Assembly (NCBI GenBank): GCA_038749595.1 | Contig: JBCDHW010000006.1 | Coordinates: 62,001 to 126,000 of the forward strand | Length of the DNA: 64,000 nucleotides | Reading direction: 5' to 3' | Origin: Parvularcula sp038749595 | Lineage (GTDB): Bacteria > Pseudomonadota > Alphaproteobacteria > Caulobacterales > Parvularculaceae | Part shown: piece after piece, positions 43,157-52,705 of the stretch | Position numbering within the stretch: the stretch's first letter is position 1 | How the letters are laid out: every line of letters begins with the position of its first letter | The notes under the pieces: generated by a model | Told to the model about the DNA's origin: nothing | Databases searched by the model: none | Seen by the model: only the letters and a program-made list of their open reading frames with translations | Made by a program: the position numbers and the translations under genes

Positions 43157-43208
43157 AGCGCATCACCACAGCCTTCAAGCGACAATAGGTGTCTAGCCAT
43201 CCAACCGA

Positions 43209-43239
43209 CCCAGCGCATCACCTGATGCGCTGGGTTTTT
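43209..43239 (+). terminator. Rho-independent terminator
   Basis: A 12-base perfect stem (CCCAGCGCATCA at 43209-43220, complement at 43223-43234) with a CC loop, followed by TTTTT. It ends the DUF305-LVIVD transcript. Confidence 0.95.
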
Positions 43240-43302
43240 CTATAGGACTATACCTTCCTTGTACAAATGATATGTGCTCAGGAGAAAAAACGAGCAGGTT
43301 AC

Positions 43303-43953
43303 TCAACGCATACGGATAAAGGCCAAAGGGTCAACGCCGAAGAGGATCGGATGGAGGGCCAGCAGCGCGCACCAAGCAACGATACCGACCATCGTCCCCA
43401 CAATACCAGCGCGATCCACATGGCCAGCGCCTGAGGTCAGGCGATCCCATTCACGCGCGCCCAACTTTCGCCGATAACGACGTTCGAGCATCACCATGCC
43501 GAATGCTCCGAACACCGCTGATCCGGCGAATAAGATGAGGCTCGGCCAGTCGCCGTTGGCAGGAACGTGGGCCGCACCCCACAGCGTCAAGCCAAGCAAA
43601 AGTGGATGACGAAACCAACCAACAAATCCCGGGCGGTCAGCGCGAAAACAGCCAGCGCGAAAAGCCACGGAAACTGGATTAGGGGTCACGATCCCTATAC
43701 CGATCAAGACAAAAGCGGGGAGCATCATCAGCACCGCGAAAGCATGCGCCCAAGACCCCGCATACCAGACCGGCACCCGCGGCGCATTGAGCAATTCGGC
43801 AATCACCCAGCCAAACAGGATCACGGAAAAAACGGAGTATCCGATCAGATAGAGCCGCGCTCCAACACTCCGTATAAGGTATTCCTTCAACCTAGCGCGA
43901 ACAAGAAGCACATGGCTCAGAATGAAAACTGCCATGGCGACAGCGACCCCCAT
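43303..43953 (-). CDS. NnrU-family membrane protein
   Basis: A 216-residue membrane protein with about six helices and the NnrU pattern: LSHVLLVRARLKEYLIRSVG near the start, GFVGWFRHPLLLGLTLWGAAH and a final LERRYRRKLGAREWDRL. NnrU was named from denitrification clusters but is widespread and of unknown function. It follows the DUF454 gene by 4 bases and is the last gene of the dab-cysD unit. Confidence 0.85.
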   Translation of the reverse strand: MGVAVAMAVFILSHVLLVRARLKEYLIRSVGARLYLIGYSVFSVILFGWVIAELLNAPRVPVWYAGSWAHAFAVLMMLPAFVLIGIGIVTPNPVSVAFRAGCFRADRPGFVGWFRHPLLLGLTLWGAAHVPANGDWPSLILFAGSAVFGAFGMVMLERRYRRKLGAREWDRLTSGAGHVDRAGIVGTMVGIVAWCALLALHPILFGVDPLAFIRMR

Positions 43954-43957
43954 ACGG

Positions 43958-44359
43958 TCAACCGCGGGATAGATCAGCAGGAGGCGGCGCTGGCCGGGTC
44001 AAAACAAAAGCCGCTGACGCGATCAGGACGACAGCCTGGACCACAAGAACCGTGGCCGGCGCATTCAAAACGAAAGACAGGACAAATACTCCTGCCATCG
44101 ACAGTGTACCAATGATCTTCGCGCGCCGACTGATCGCTCCGTAGTCGCGCCAATTGGCGATCATCGGACCGAACACGGGATGCGCCACGAGCCAGTCATG
44201 CCAACGCTGTGACGAGCGGGCGAAAGCAAACGCAGCCAGCAGAATGAACGGCGTGGTCGGCAAGAGCGGGAGAATGACCCCCAGCATCCCCAGGCCTAGG
44301 GCAACGACACCAACTACAAACCAAATGAGGCGCACGGCACGCACCACCCGACAACGCAA
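43958..44359 (-). CDS. DUF454 (YbaN-family) membrane protein
   Basis: A protein of up to 133 residues with three helices and the DUF454 signature: LGMLGVILPLLPTTPFILLA, then FARSSQRWHDWLVAHPVFGPMI. Function unknown. The start is uncertain: a TTG at 44359 opens the frame, and GTG codons at 44347, 44344 and 44335 are alternatives. It lies between cysD and the nnrU-like gene on the same strand. Confidence 0.8.
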   Translation of the reverse strand: MRCRVVRAVRLIWFVVGVVALGLGMLGVILPLLPTTPFILLAAFAFARSSQRWHDWLVAHPVFGPMIANWRDYGAISRRAKIIGTLSMAGVFVLSFVLNAPATVLVVQAVVLIASAAFVLTRPAPPPADLSRG

Positions 44360-44426
44360 GATCCACCGGAACGGTAACAGCGCAAAAGCCGTCCACCAAG
44401 CCGGATTGTCGGCGTGCGGCGAAAGT

Positions 44427-45320
44427 CTAGAAGTAGCCCTGCCGCTTCTGCGCTTCCAGCGACCCTGAATCGCTGACCCGCCCCCGGCGCTCCGATACCG
44501 AAGCCGTCAGGGTTTCAAAAGCGATCTGGTCATTCGATGCCGCCGAAGAGCTGATCGCCCCCGTCACCGGCCAACAGCCGAGCGACCGAAACCGAACGGT
44601 CTCGGTGCGCGTTTTCTCACCTTCGAAAAACCGCATCTTCTCGTGATCATCAACGACGATCATCGCGCCGTCGCGCTCGACCACTTCCCGCGGTGTGGAA
44701 TAGTAAAGCGGCGCCAAGGCGATGTCGCGCTTGGTGATGTAGGCCCAGAGGTCTTCCTCCGTCCAATTCGAAATCGGGAACGCCCGAACCGTTTGACCGG
44801 GGCTCAGACGCCAATTGTAAATCGACCACAGCTCGGGACGCTGGTTCCGCGGCTCCCATCCGTGGCCCTCGCTGCGCACCGAGACGATACGTTCTTTCGC
44901 ACGGGAGGCCTCTTCATCGCGACGCGCACCGCCGAAAATCACGTCGTAACCGCCTTTGTCGAGCCCTTGTTTCAGAGCCTCGGTCCGCATCATCGTCGTG
45001 TACACGTCGCCGTGATCGAACGGGTTCAGCCCCTGGCGGAAGCCTTCTTCGTTGCGGTGAACGACGAGGTCGAAGCCATATTCTTTCGCGAAATCATCGC
45101 GGAATTGAAGCAGCTCTTTGAATTCCCAGGTCGAGTCGATGTGGAGGAGCGGCACTGGCGGGCGCGACGGGTAGAACGCCCGGACGACCAAGTGCGCCAA
45201 GACCGTCGAGTCTTTGCCCGCGGAGAAGAGCACCACAGGATTTTCACCCTCGGCGACGCCGTCGCGAATGATGTGGATCGCTTCGCTTTCCAACTGGGTC
45301 AACCGGGGTGACAAGCTCAT
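44427..45320 (-). CDS. cysD: Sulfate adenylyltransferase subunit 2
   Basis: A 297-residue PP-loop ATPase. The loop is FSAGKDSTV (Ser33-Ser38), HIDSTWEFKE and GGARRDEEASRAKER are family motifs, and the ending SLEAQKRQGYF is typical. CysD makes adenosine phosphosulfate from ATP and sulfate together with the GTPase CysN. No cysN or cysC is next to it. It overlaps the dabA stop by 4 bases (ATGA), so it is translated with the inorganic-carbon genes, an uncommon partnership. Confidence 0.92.
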   Translation of the reverse strand: MSLSPRLTQLESEAIHIIRDGVAEGENPVVLFSAGKDSTVLAHLVVRAFYPSRPPVPLLHIDSTWEFKELLQFRDDFAKEYGFDLVVHRNEEGFRQGLNPFDHGDVYTTMMRTEALKQGLDKGGYDVIFGGARRDEEASRAKERIVSVRSEGHGWEPRNQRPELWSIYNWRLSPGQTVRAFPISNWTEEDLWAYITKRDIALAPLYYSTPREVVERDGAMIVVDDHEKMRFFEGEKTRTETVRFRSLGCWPVTGAISSSAASNDQIAFETLTASVSERRGRVSDSGSLEAQKRQGYF

Positions 45321-47824
45321 GCCGCGTCCTTTCGGTCCAGCTTCGCCGCAGCGGGGTCAGCCTCAGACCATGATCCGTTTCCATCGTAACGCCGATACCG
45401 GCGCCCCTCGTCCTCGATCGCAATCAAGGTCAGCCAGCCGTTATCGAACAACTCTGCGACATGCCTGTGTTTTGTTAAGACCGCGTCAATCCGCGCCACA
45501 GGGGCTTCGATCAATGCCGTCAAACGTAGCGGCGTATGATAGAACGCTTCGCCGTCGTGGATCGATTGCATGGGAAGGCCGCCGCGTAGGTCGCCGCCAT
45601 TGCCCTCCAAAACCCCGAGCCCGCCGACCACGTTGTGAAGCGTTTTGTCACCACTTCCGAACGCCTCATTGTTCACGGTCGATGCGAAATACTGAAGGTT
45701 GATCCAACTGGCGACGACCAAAGGCGCTGTCATAATCAGCTCAAGGATCGCGTTCTCCCCGTCCGCTTGCCACGCGTAAGAGTGCAGGAACGAGCGGCCA
45801 TGGAGATTGATATTCCGTGTGCGTTCGCGTGGCGCAGCGATGAAGGCTGCACAACCGGCAAGGCCCCATTCAGGGCGAACTTGTGACCAATCCCGGCTCC
45901 GCTCAATGATCGAAGCTTCGGCATCAGACGTGTCGGGCAACCCAAGCTCCACCGCGCGCTCGCGGCGGGTAAAACGGCCCGCATCGATGAGGTTCCGGCG
46001 GAGGTGCGCGAGATCCTGGGCATGACTTACTGGGATCGTCTCTTCATCGAGCAAGGTTACTTCATCGGTCACCGTGTCGTGCAGCGCCGCAACAAAAACC
46101 GTGTCGTCCGGCAGCGGCTGTCCGTCCTCAGCAAGCGCCTTGCGGACGTCGACGTCATTGAGGATCATCGCCGCTGCGCGCGCATTCGAGTCCCCAGCAT
46201 GTCCACCGCACGCCCCGCAATCGAGACCCGATGCATACGGATTGTTATTTGTCGTAGCGCCGTGTCCTGCCAAAAGGACAACCCGGCCGAAGCGATCTCC
46301 CAGCGACATGCCCGCCAGAACACCTTTCGCCAAGGCAACGCGGTCTTCGGCGGCAATGCCATGGTCATGATGATGGTGCGTACACGTCTCTAGCGAGATA
46401 GGCTGACCAATCTGACGCTCGTTCACAGGCTTAAGCGCGGAATCGCGAAGGAGAGCGGCAGCGAACCCAACACCAAGTGCTTCAACGAAAGAAAACGACG
46501 AGATCGCCGCGTTCTTGAACCGTTTCCACGCAGCGAGACCGGCATCTTTCAGTCGAATAACCTCTTGCGACGAAAGCGGGCCAGAGTTCACCTCTTCAAC
46601 TGTATACTGAGGAGTCAAGAGGACGGGGCACTGGGCCTGCGGAACGTCATCGCCGGCGCCTTGCACAGCGATCGGCAATCCAAAGAACCCCGCGAATCCA
46701 AAGGTTTCAATTCCGCTCTCGGTTTGCTCCAAAGCACGGCGAAAACGCTCGGAACGGACGTCAATACAAAATACGGCTTGGACGGAGGGCCGGCTGTCGA
46801 CCGTCCGTAATGTCCGCACCCGCGTCGCCTCTTTCATATCGGAAACCAGTCTGTCCTGGTACGCCCTTTCGAAGGCACGATGCGCCACCAAGTCGACCGG
46901 GTCCGGCTTTGCTTCATGCTTCAACAATTGCTGCGCTTCACGAAGAGCCCGAGGCCACTCAAGTGCAAGCTCCGGCGCTTTCAAGCTATCAAACAGAGCC
47001 AGGTCATAGGCCGCACGGATTGCCAGCATCTCGATCAACCCAGACGGCGCCTCGCCCTGAAGCTCCCGCTCCCAGGACTTATAGCGCAAGTGACCAGCCC
47101 ATCCCGATACGGATGAAAGCAAGCGATGGAAATACCGCTCCCAAATCTCACGGGGGATGTTCAGTCGCTCGACGACCGTCCGCAACAGCTCCGCGGGGTC
47201 TTCCGGAAGGATCGCTACGGCCGATCGGAACGCCTGCAGCCCAAGAATTTCTGGTGAACGGTCGAGCCGTGCTTGATCACGCCAAGCCCTATAAGGAGTT
47301 TGATCTCTCCACGGATTTTTCCAGAGCGCTTGCCCCTGATCAAAATAGCTCGAGGCCCAAAACGAGATTTGGTCAACAACGAAGCCAGCCCAGTCTTGCT
47401 TGGTCACCTCTGAGGCTGTGTCAGCAACAGTTGGAAATATCCGCCGATCAATCACTTTTTCTCCTGTCAGCAGCCCAGTCTCAACATCGGAAACACCGAG
47501 GCTGGTAATGTCCAGCTCAGACAAAGCCGCTTTGATATCGTCCGTACCAAAACGACCGTTCCGGAAGGCCTCGCGATAGAAAGAGCGGGGCATCAAGAGA
47601 TCGCCGCCATTGGCGCGGCGGAGGTCACCGCTCGCTTCGGCAAACTCCGTGGCCGACAAGCCTTGCATCGGATTAACAGCGACAAAATCTTTGAGCGGCC
47701 AAATCGGCGCAATCAGACGGCAGGCTTCGAGCGCCGCATCATCCAAGGCGCTGTTCAGACGATCATCGTTGGAAGCACTGACCGTTCCGTCCACGTTGTT
47801 TTGTATGGTCTCGATGATATCCAT
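45317..47824 (-). CDS. dabA: Inorganic carbon transporter subunit DabA (DUF2309)
   Basis: An 835-residue protein. DabA is a beta-carbonic-anhydrase-like subunit that traps CO2/bicarbonate using the energy supplied by DabB. The zinc-site residues are visible: Cys353 and Asp355 in VFCIDVRSE, His521 in LLAGHGATTNNNPY, and Cys536 in GLDCGACGGHAG. A run of four His (483-486) lies in the middle. The gene follows dabB by 12 bases and overlaps cysD. In a heterotroph it would supply bicarbonate for carboxylases, such as the acyl-CoA carboxylase also encoded here (inference). Confidence 0.92.
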   Translation of the reverse strand: MDIIETIQNNVDGTVSASNDDRLNSALDDAALEACRLIAPIWPLKDFVAVNPMQGLSATEFAEASGDLRRANGGDLLMPRSFYREAFRNGRFGTDDIKAALSELDITSLGVSDVETGLLTGEKVIDRRIFPTVADTASEVTKQDWAGFVVDQISFWASSYFDQGQALWKNPWRDQTPYRAWRDQARLDRSPEILGLQAFRSAVAILPEDPAELLRTVVERLNIPREIWERYFHRLLSSVSGWAGHLRYKSWERELQGEAPSGLIEMLAIRAAYDLALFDSLKAPELALEWPRALREAQQLLKHEAKPDPVDLVAHRAFERAYQDRLVSDMKEATRVRTLRTVDSRPSVQAVFCIDVRSERFRRALEQTESGIETFGFAGFFGLPIAVQGAGDDVPQAQCPVLLTPQYTVEEVNSGPLSSQEVIRLKDAGLAAWKRFKNAAISSFSFVEALGVGFAAALLRDSALKPVNERQIGQPISLETCTHHHHDHGIAAEDRVALAKGVLAGMSLGDRFGRVVLLAGHGATTNNNPYASGLDCGACGGHAGDSNARAAAMILNDVDVRKALAEDGQPLPDDTVFVAALHDTVTDEVTLLDEETIPVSHAQDLAHLRRNLIDAGRFTRRERAVELGLPDTSDAEASIIERSRDWSQVRPEWGLAGCAAFIAAPRERTRNINLHGRSFLHSYAWQADGENAILELIMTAPLVVASWINLQYFASTVNNEAFGSGDKTLHNVVGGLGVLEGNGGDLRGGLPMQSIHDGEAFYHTPLRLTALIEAPVARIDAVLTKHRHVAELFDNGWLTLIAIEDEGRRYRRYDGNGSWSEADPAAAKLDRKDAA

Positions 47825-47836
47825 AGGAATTTCTCC

Positions 47837-49381
47837 TCAAGCCTTGTTCGAATGGCGGAGACGCAACGAAGAATTTAGTCGGTCATTCAATGCGTTGGCG
47901 TAAAGACCGCGAGAGAGATGTACATAAGCACGCTGGGCCAGTTCATCCGTACTGCGAATAATTCCAGCCTGAACTAGAGCAATCGCTACGAAAAAAGCAA
48001 CCGCAACACCGACGACGAACGCGGACCATGCGCCCAGTGCCGGCTCAACCGGAACCAATCCCGTGAGCAACGTCGAAGCAGCAACCTGCAGAGTGAAGTA
48101 GGAGAACGAACCCACCAAACTCACACCAATCGCGATGGCAAAAGCGCCGGGGATACGAGCAACACTGACCACATAGACGAAAAGCCCAGTGGCGAAAATT
48201 GCGCCTAATGCCACAACGCCTGCAGACTTGGTCACGCTGTCGGCGAAGAGTGCGCCGACACCGAGGTAAAGAGCGAGCACTCCGACCAACCCGATCCCTA
48301 CACCCAAGGCATTCGGTTGCAGGGACGGTTTCCGCGCAGCGATTGATCCAACGGCGCGTCCTGACGAAAGAAATGCGTGCGCTTTGTAAAGCGAGTGCGC
48401 CACCAAGTGCAGCGCAGCGGCACTGAACGCACCGAGCCCGCACTGGAACAACATGAGCCCCATTTGCGCAATCGTGGAATGCGCCAAACTTCCTTTCACG
48501 GACGTTTGCGTCAACATCACGACTGCACCGAACACCGCAGAAAAGGCGCCGATGATGACCAGCGCCGTCATCGCACCGGGGCTGAGCACGATGACATCGG
48601 AAAAGCGGATGAGAATGAATCCGCCCGCATTGACGATGCCCGCGTGGAGCAAGGCAGAGACTGGCGTGGGGGTTTCCATAACCTCGGTGAGCCACCCATG
48701 TGTCGGAAATTGAGCGCATTTCAGCATCGCAGCTCCAGCTAAACAGAAGCACGCGAGGGTGACATCAGCCCGCGCCGCCAGGTCAGGCGTCGCTTTGGCC
48801 ACCTCGAGAATAGTGCTGATGCTCAGTGTACCGAATGCTGATGCCATCAAGAGACCCGCGATGATCAAGAGGACGTCACCCGTCCGTGCAAAGAAAAACT
48901 TCTTCCGCGCTGCTACCTGCGCACGAGGGCGGTCTGGGAAGTGCAGCAAGAGCCGGTGAACGACCAAGCTTGTCGCCACCCATCCGATGATCAGTACGGC
49001 GATATTCTCTGCCGTGACGAGCGCAACCACCGCAGCGAGCGCGACGCAGAGACGACTTAGGAACGGATTTCGTTCTGGATCACCGTCGAGGTAATTACGA
49101 GAGAACCGAAGGATCACGACACCGAGAAACGTGATCAGCAACAACATCGTGGCGCTCAAGGCGTCGATCCGAAACCATCCCAGGCTGTCGACGATCGGTA
49201 GGCCGCCTATCGATGTCAGCGCCACCGCCGCCAAACCAGCCGTACCAAGAGCAACGTAGCTGCTCGTTAAAACCGCCGAAGCGGGGCCGCGCGATTGCGA
49301 CGTACGCGGCGCTAGCCACGCGGCGAAAAGAAACTGCGCGATCACCGCAAGGGGTGTTGCCGCCAGGATGAAATCGGCCAT
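47837..49381 (-). CDS. dabB: Inorganic carbon transporter subunit DabB (NuoL/MrpA-like)
   Basis: A 514-residue membrane protein with about 13-14 helices, related to proton-conducting subunits NuoL and MrpA. FPTHGWLTEVMETPTPVSALLHAGIVNAGGF and STIAQMGLMLFQCGLGAFS are the conserved trans-membrane segments with the functional Lys/His/Glu residues. It should couple ion flow to DabA. It is the first gene of the minus-strand unit and is divergent from the LysR gene. Confidence 0.92.
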   Translation of the reverse strand: MADFILAATPLAVIAQFLFAAWLAPRTSQSRGPASAVLTSSYVALGTAGLAAVALTSIGGLPIVDSLGWFRIDALSATMLLLITFLGVVILRFSRNYLDGDPERNPFLSRLCVALAAVVALVTAENIAVLIIGWVATSLVVHRLLLHFPDRPRAQVAARKKFFFARTGDVLLIIAGLLMASAFGTLSISTILEVAKATPDLAARADVTLACFCLAGAAMLKCAQFPTHGWLTEVMETPTPVSALLHAGIVNAGGFILIRFSDVIVLSPGAMTALVIIGAFSAVFGAVVMLTQTSVKGSLAHSTIAQMGLMLFQCGLGAFSAAALHLVAHSLYKAHAFLSSGRAVGSIAARKPSLQPNALGVGIGLVGVLALYLGVGALFADSVTKSAGVVALGAIFATGLFVYVVSVARIPGAFAIAIGVSLVGSFSYFTLQVAASTLLTGLVPVEPALGAWSAFVVGVAVAFFVAIALVQAGIIRSTDELAQRAYVHLSRGLYANALNDRLNSSLRLRHSNKA

Positions 49382-49412
49382 GGGAGGCTCCGAAAGACGA
49401 ACCGGCGGGTGC

Positions 49413-49474
49413 TATCGAAAGTCGAAGCTTCGATAAAATACATTGTTTTTATCAAGATGTTCTGTTTTACAGAA
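49413..49474. promoter_or_regulatory. Cluster of three inverted repeats between dabB and lysR
   Basis: Three perfect inverted repeats lie in 62 bases: TATCGAA-N9-TTCGATA (49413-49435, with TCGAAGCTTCGA at its centre), GATAAAA-N8-TTTTATC (49432-49453) and TTCTGT-N3-ACAGAA (49460-49474). The first has the size and T-N11-A shape of a LysR site. They probably contain the binding sites and promoters for both genes. Confidence 0.55.
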
Positions 49475-49479
49475 CGGTT

Positions 49480-50376
49480 ATGATGTCGATGAATTATCAC
49501 CATTTGCGGTACTTCTGGGCGGTGGCCCATGACGGGAATCTGACGCGTACAGCGCAAAAGCTCAACGTATCGCAGTCGGCTTTATCATTTCAAATCAAAC
49601 AGCTGGAGGAGCGCCTTGGACAGCAGCTGTTTGAACGCCGGGGAAAACAGTTAATTCTGACCGAAGCCGGCGCAGTCACTCTCGATCACGCAGATGTGAT
49701 CTTCGCGGCTGGTGAAGAGCTCATGGATACGCTGCTGCAGCGGGATTCCGACCGAAGCAAAGCCCTCCGCGTGGGCGCACTGTCGACCCTGTCGCGAAAC
49801 TTTCAGGTTGGCTTCCTTCGTCCACTGATTGACGATCTTGAGGCCTCGTTCTCAGTCCGATCGGGTAGCTTAGATGAACTCATCGGCTTACTGATGGCCC
49901 AAAAGCTTGATGTCGTTCTGACTGATCAGGTGCCACAGAGAACTATTGAAACGCCGTGGCTTGTTCATCCGCTTGCGGAGCAACCTGTCAGCTTAGTTGG
50001 CCCACCGCACCTGTTGAAACCGCGGCGTCATCTCAAAACGCTGTTGCGTGACGAACTTCTTGTCATTCCCTCTGCACAAAGCAGTATACGCATCGGTTTC
50101 GATGCTCTCGTTGCAGAGCTTGAGTTCACACCCAAAATACTGGCCGAGGTCGATGACATGGCTCTCTTGCGGCTTCTGGCCCGGCAAGAACGGGCTCTCG
50201 CCGTTGTGCCGCCAATCGTCGTCCAAGGAGAACTTGCGTCAGGTCGCCTCGTCGAGGTGCAGCCGTTACCCGGATTGAGTGAAGCGTTCTACGCGATTAC
50301 GATGTCCCGTCGGTTTCCCAACCCTGCGCTCAAAGCCGTCATGGCCGCGGCGGGAACGCCAGCGCAGACGAGCTAA
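49480..50376 (+). CDS. LysR-family regulator of the dab operon
   Basis: A 298-residue LysR protein: helix-turn-helix at about 5-63 (LRYFWAVAHDGNLTRTAQKL, then SQSALSFQIKQLEERLG) and a C-terminal effector domain. The N-terminus is close to NhaR-type members. LysR genes commonly face dab or carbon-fixation genes and respond to carbon supply. ATGs at 49480, 49483 and 49489 are all possible; none has a strong ribosome-binding site. Confidence 0.88.
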   Translation: MMSMNYHHLRYFWAVAHDGNLTRTAQKLNVSQSALSFQIKQLEERLGQQLFERRGKQLILTEAGAVTLDHADVIFAAGEELMDTLLQRDSDRSKALRVGALSTLSRNFQVGFLRPLIDDLEASFSVRSGSLDELIGLLMAQKLDVVLTDQVPQRTIETPWLVHPLAEQPVSLVGPPHLLKPRRHLKTLLRDELLVIPSAQSSIRIGFDALVAELEFTPKILAEVDDMALLRLLARQERALAVVPPIVVQGELASGRLVEVQPLPGLSEAFYAITMSRRFPNPALKAVMAAAGTPAQTS

Positions 50377-50412
50377 CGGAGGTGCCAAAGCGTACGACCT
50401 TCAGCACACCGA

Positions 50413-52047
50413 TTATTCGGCAGCCATAAGCGACGCGTCGTCGGCAGCCACCGTATCGCGATTCTCGCTCCGCCGCGCTTGCTTCTCCTTCCGTGCATCC
50501 GGGAGCGACCAAACAGCAAGGAGCATCAGTAGACCGAAGATCAGTGCCGTGAGGTCCGTGAGCGCAGATACCGAGCTTGCGGTTGTGAGGTGCGCGACGA
50601 AAAACTCGCCGGTCACAGTAGCGTTGAGAAAGGGAAGCCCCACCACCATGGCCGCCGTCACGTAGAGCAACTCCTTTGCCGCTTGATAGTCGTTGCCGCG
50701 CACGCATGCATGCAGGATCCCGACCGCCCAACAGGCAAAATAAGCTTGGCCAATCATGGTGATACGAGCATCAGGCGCGATAGGAACCAATTTATCAGCG
50801 TAGAAGATAAATGCACTCGCGAGGGGCAGCCCGCACGTCACGCCGACCGTCAGCTTACTGAGCGCCTTATAGACCCGCGGCGACCGCTTCCCCGCATTTC
50901 CGTAAAGCCGGCGTTCGACCCACATCATCATTCCCAAGGCTGTGATCACAGCTAACGACAAGCCCAGTGCGAAGTAAACAAACTTAAGAACGATCCCGCC
51001 ATAAGTCCCGTAATGGAGAGGGGTCACCGCCTGGGACGTGCGTGATCCGGCGGTCACATTCTCAAATTGGCTATCCGGGATCCGCTCGCCGGTGACCCCA
51101 GAAATTTGGTAACCGTCGACGATCTTCAATTGCGACGTCGACTGAAAATAGACGTCGAACCGAGCGTTCTCATCGCCCCAATTGTTGGCCACAACGTACC
51201 AAGCTGGCTCGTTCGTCGCGTCACTTGTAAACCCGCGGATATCGTCAACCGAGAGCATGTTTGCGGGACGCCCGCTCGCTTCCAGCGGCGCGCCGATCAC
51301 GGCCTCAAAAAGAGCTTCGGTGTCACCCTTAAATGTTAGCACTGCGATGACCGGCGCCAGTAACGTCACCACACCGATGATCGCGCCAGTCACCGCAATC
51401 ATCGTGTAAAACGGCAAGCCCCACAGGCCCAAAACCTTGTGGGTGTCTTGCCACTTGAGCCGCATCGACCGGAAGAACCTCAGTGTAAAGAGCTCTGGCA
51501 TGATCTTGGTGTGGGCCACCACGCCGCTCACGATCGAGAGCAACAGGATCACCCCGGCGATGCCAACGAGACCTCGGCCGACGGACCGGCCTCCAAGCTT
51601 CGCTGGCCACATCAGGTCCCGATGGAAGTCGCGAAGCCACGCCGAAAGACCGTCGCCGCGCTCTTCAAACGGCGCACCCGTCGCGGCGTTCCAGCTTTGT
51701 TGCACAGCCGTATGATCATGCCCGCCGTCAGCATTGGGCGTCTCGAAGTTCATGTACGCGGTGTAGTAGGGCTGGTAGGCCGTCGGGAACGTGAAGTTGA
51801 TGAACTCGGCTTTGCCGTCTTCGCCGAGCTGTTCCGAAATCCACTCCGTGAACGTTGCATCCATCGGCGCAGGCTGCTCGGGGACCGCCATGCGTTTGGC
51901 GGGGTCTTCCCATGCATGAAGCTCCGCATCGAAGAGCGCCAGGCAGCCTGTGAAGCACACCACAAAGATGAAGAGACCCAGAGCCAGACCTGACCAGGAG
52001 TGCAGATCATAGTTCCGATGGTGGCGTTCAAGGTTCATCGCGCTCAT
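50413..52047 (-). CDS. PepSY-associated TM domain protein
   Basis: A 544-residue inner-membrane protein. It opens with LERHHRNYDLHSWSGLALGLFIF, the usual start of PepSY-TM proteins, has a large periplasmic loop and a second helix pair around WQDTHKVLGLWGLPFYTMIA, and an extra C-terminal four-helix part. Such proteins accompany siderophore and heme receptors and are proposed to reduce or release iron. The ATG at 52047 overlaps the stop of the upstream gene (ATGA), fixing the start; the longer frame is inside that gene. Confidence 0.85.
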   Translation of the reverse strand: MSAMNLERHHRNYDLHSWSGLALGLFIFVVCFTGCLALFDAELHAWEDPAKRMAVPEQPAPMDATFTEWISEQLGEDGKAEFINFTFPTAYQPYYTAYMNFETPNADGGHDHTAVQQSWNAATGAPFEERGDGLSAWLRDFHRDLMWPAKLGGRSVGRGLVGIAGVILLLSIVSGVVAHTKIMPELFTLRFFRSMRLKWQDTHKVLGLWGLPFYTMIAVTGAIIGVVTLLAPVIAVLTFKGDTEALFEAVIGAPLEASGRPANMLSVDDIRGFTSDATNEPAWYVVANNWGDENARFDVYFQSTSQLKIVDGYQISGVTGERIPDSQFENVTAGSRTSQAVTPLHYGTYGGIVLKFVYFALGLSLAVITALGMMMWVERRLYGNAGKRSPRVYKALSKLTVGVTCGLPLASAFIFYADKLVPIAPDARITMIGQAYFACWAVGILHACVRGNDYQAAKELLYVTAAMVVGLPFLNATVTGEFFVAHLTTASSVSALTDLTALIFGLLMLLAVWSLPDARKEKQARRSENRDTVAADDASLMAAE

Positions 52048-52364
52048 CCTAACGAAGGCTCGAGGGTGAAAACGAGCGCTGCGGAAGCCAACGATATCCC
52101 AATCAAACCGGAGGCGACAACCCAGCTGCGCCGCTCCCAATAGACCCAAAACTGAAGTCCCGCCCAGATCACAGGGACCAGAAGGGAGAGCCAGATCGCC
52201 TTCTCAGCGAAGGGACCGGGGAACGCGATCAGCAGCGCCGCGCCGAGAAAAATGGTGGCCACGAGCGCCCAGAGGATCACGCTGGTCAAGCGCGGCGCTT
52301 TCCACGTGGCCAAGCCAATCGCCACAACGACCGCCAAGGCGACACCAATCACGATAGGGCTCAT
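52044..52364 (-). CDS. Small membrane protein of the PepSY iron unit
   Basis: A 106-residue protein with three or four hydrophobic helices (SPIVIGVALAVVVAIGL, VILWALVATIFLGAALLIAF, WVVASGLIGISLASAALV). GGAGG lies well placed before the ATG at 52364, which overlaps the stop of the upstream gene. I do not recognise a named family; by position it corresponds to the small membrane proteins that accompany PepSY-TM and DUF3325 genes. Confidence 0.75.
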   Translation of the reverse strand: MSPIVIGVALAVVVAIGLATWKAPRLTSVILWALVATIFLGAALLIAFPGPFAEKAIWLSLLVPVIWAGLQFWVYWERRSWVVASGLIGISLASAALVFTLEPSLG

Positions 52365-52705
52365 AAAACCCCTCCAGCGGTCAACGCGCCGCCCAAAATG
52401 AGAGAGACGAGGGCCGTCGATCCGCCAACCCACCAATGGGTGCGGGGAAAGCGAGCCATCGCGATGAGAGAAATGGCCGCCACAACGTTGAGCCAAGCGA
52501 GCCAAAGCGGGATCCCAAGCTCCCACCCCACGGCAAGCGCCAGAACAACCAATGAGGCCAACGCAAAGGCCCAACCCAGCCAGCGCGCCCGCTTTTGCAG
52601 CGCTGCTGAGCCTTGCACACGCCCAATCACAGCCCGGCGTTGGCCGGACTCAATCCAAAGCGCCAAGGAAACCGCCAAGAGGCTGACGGCGAATGCTGAG
52701 GCCAT
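52361..52705 (-). CDS. DUF3325-like small membrane protein
   Basis: A 114-residue protein with three or four helices. The pattern of a first helix, a basic loop (ESGQRRAVIGRVQG) and two more helices with WELGIPLWLAWLN resembles DUF3325, which is found in iron-uptake operons next to PepSY-TM genes. It is the first of three genes joined by ATGA overlaps. Confidence 0.7.
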   Translation of the reverse strand: MASAFAVSLLAVSLALWIESGQRRAVIGRVQGSAALQKRARWLGWAFALASLVVLALAVGWELGIPLWLAWLNVVAAISLIAMARFPRTHWWVGGSTALVSLILGGALTAGGVL

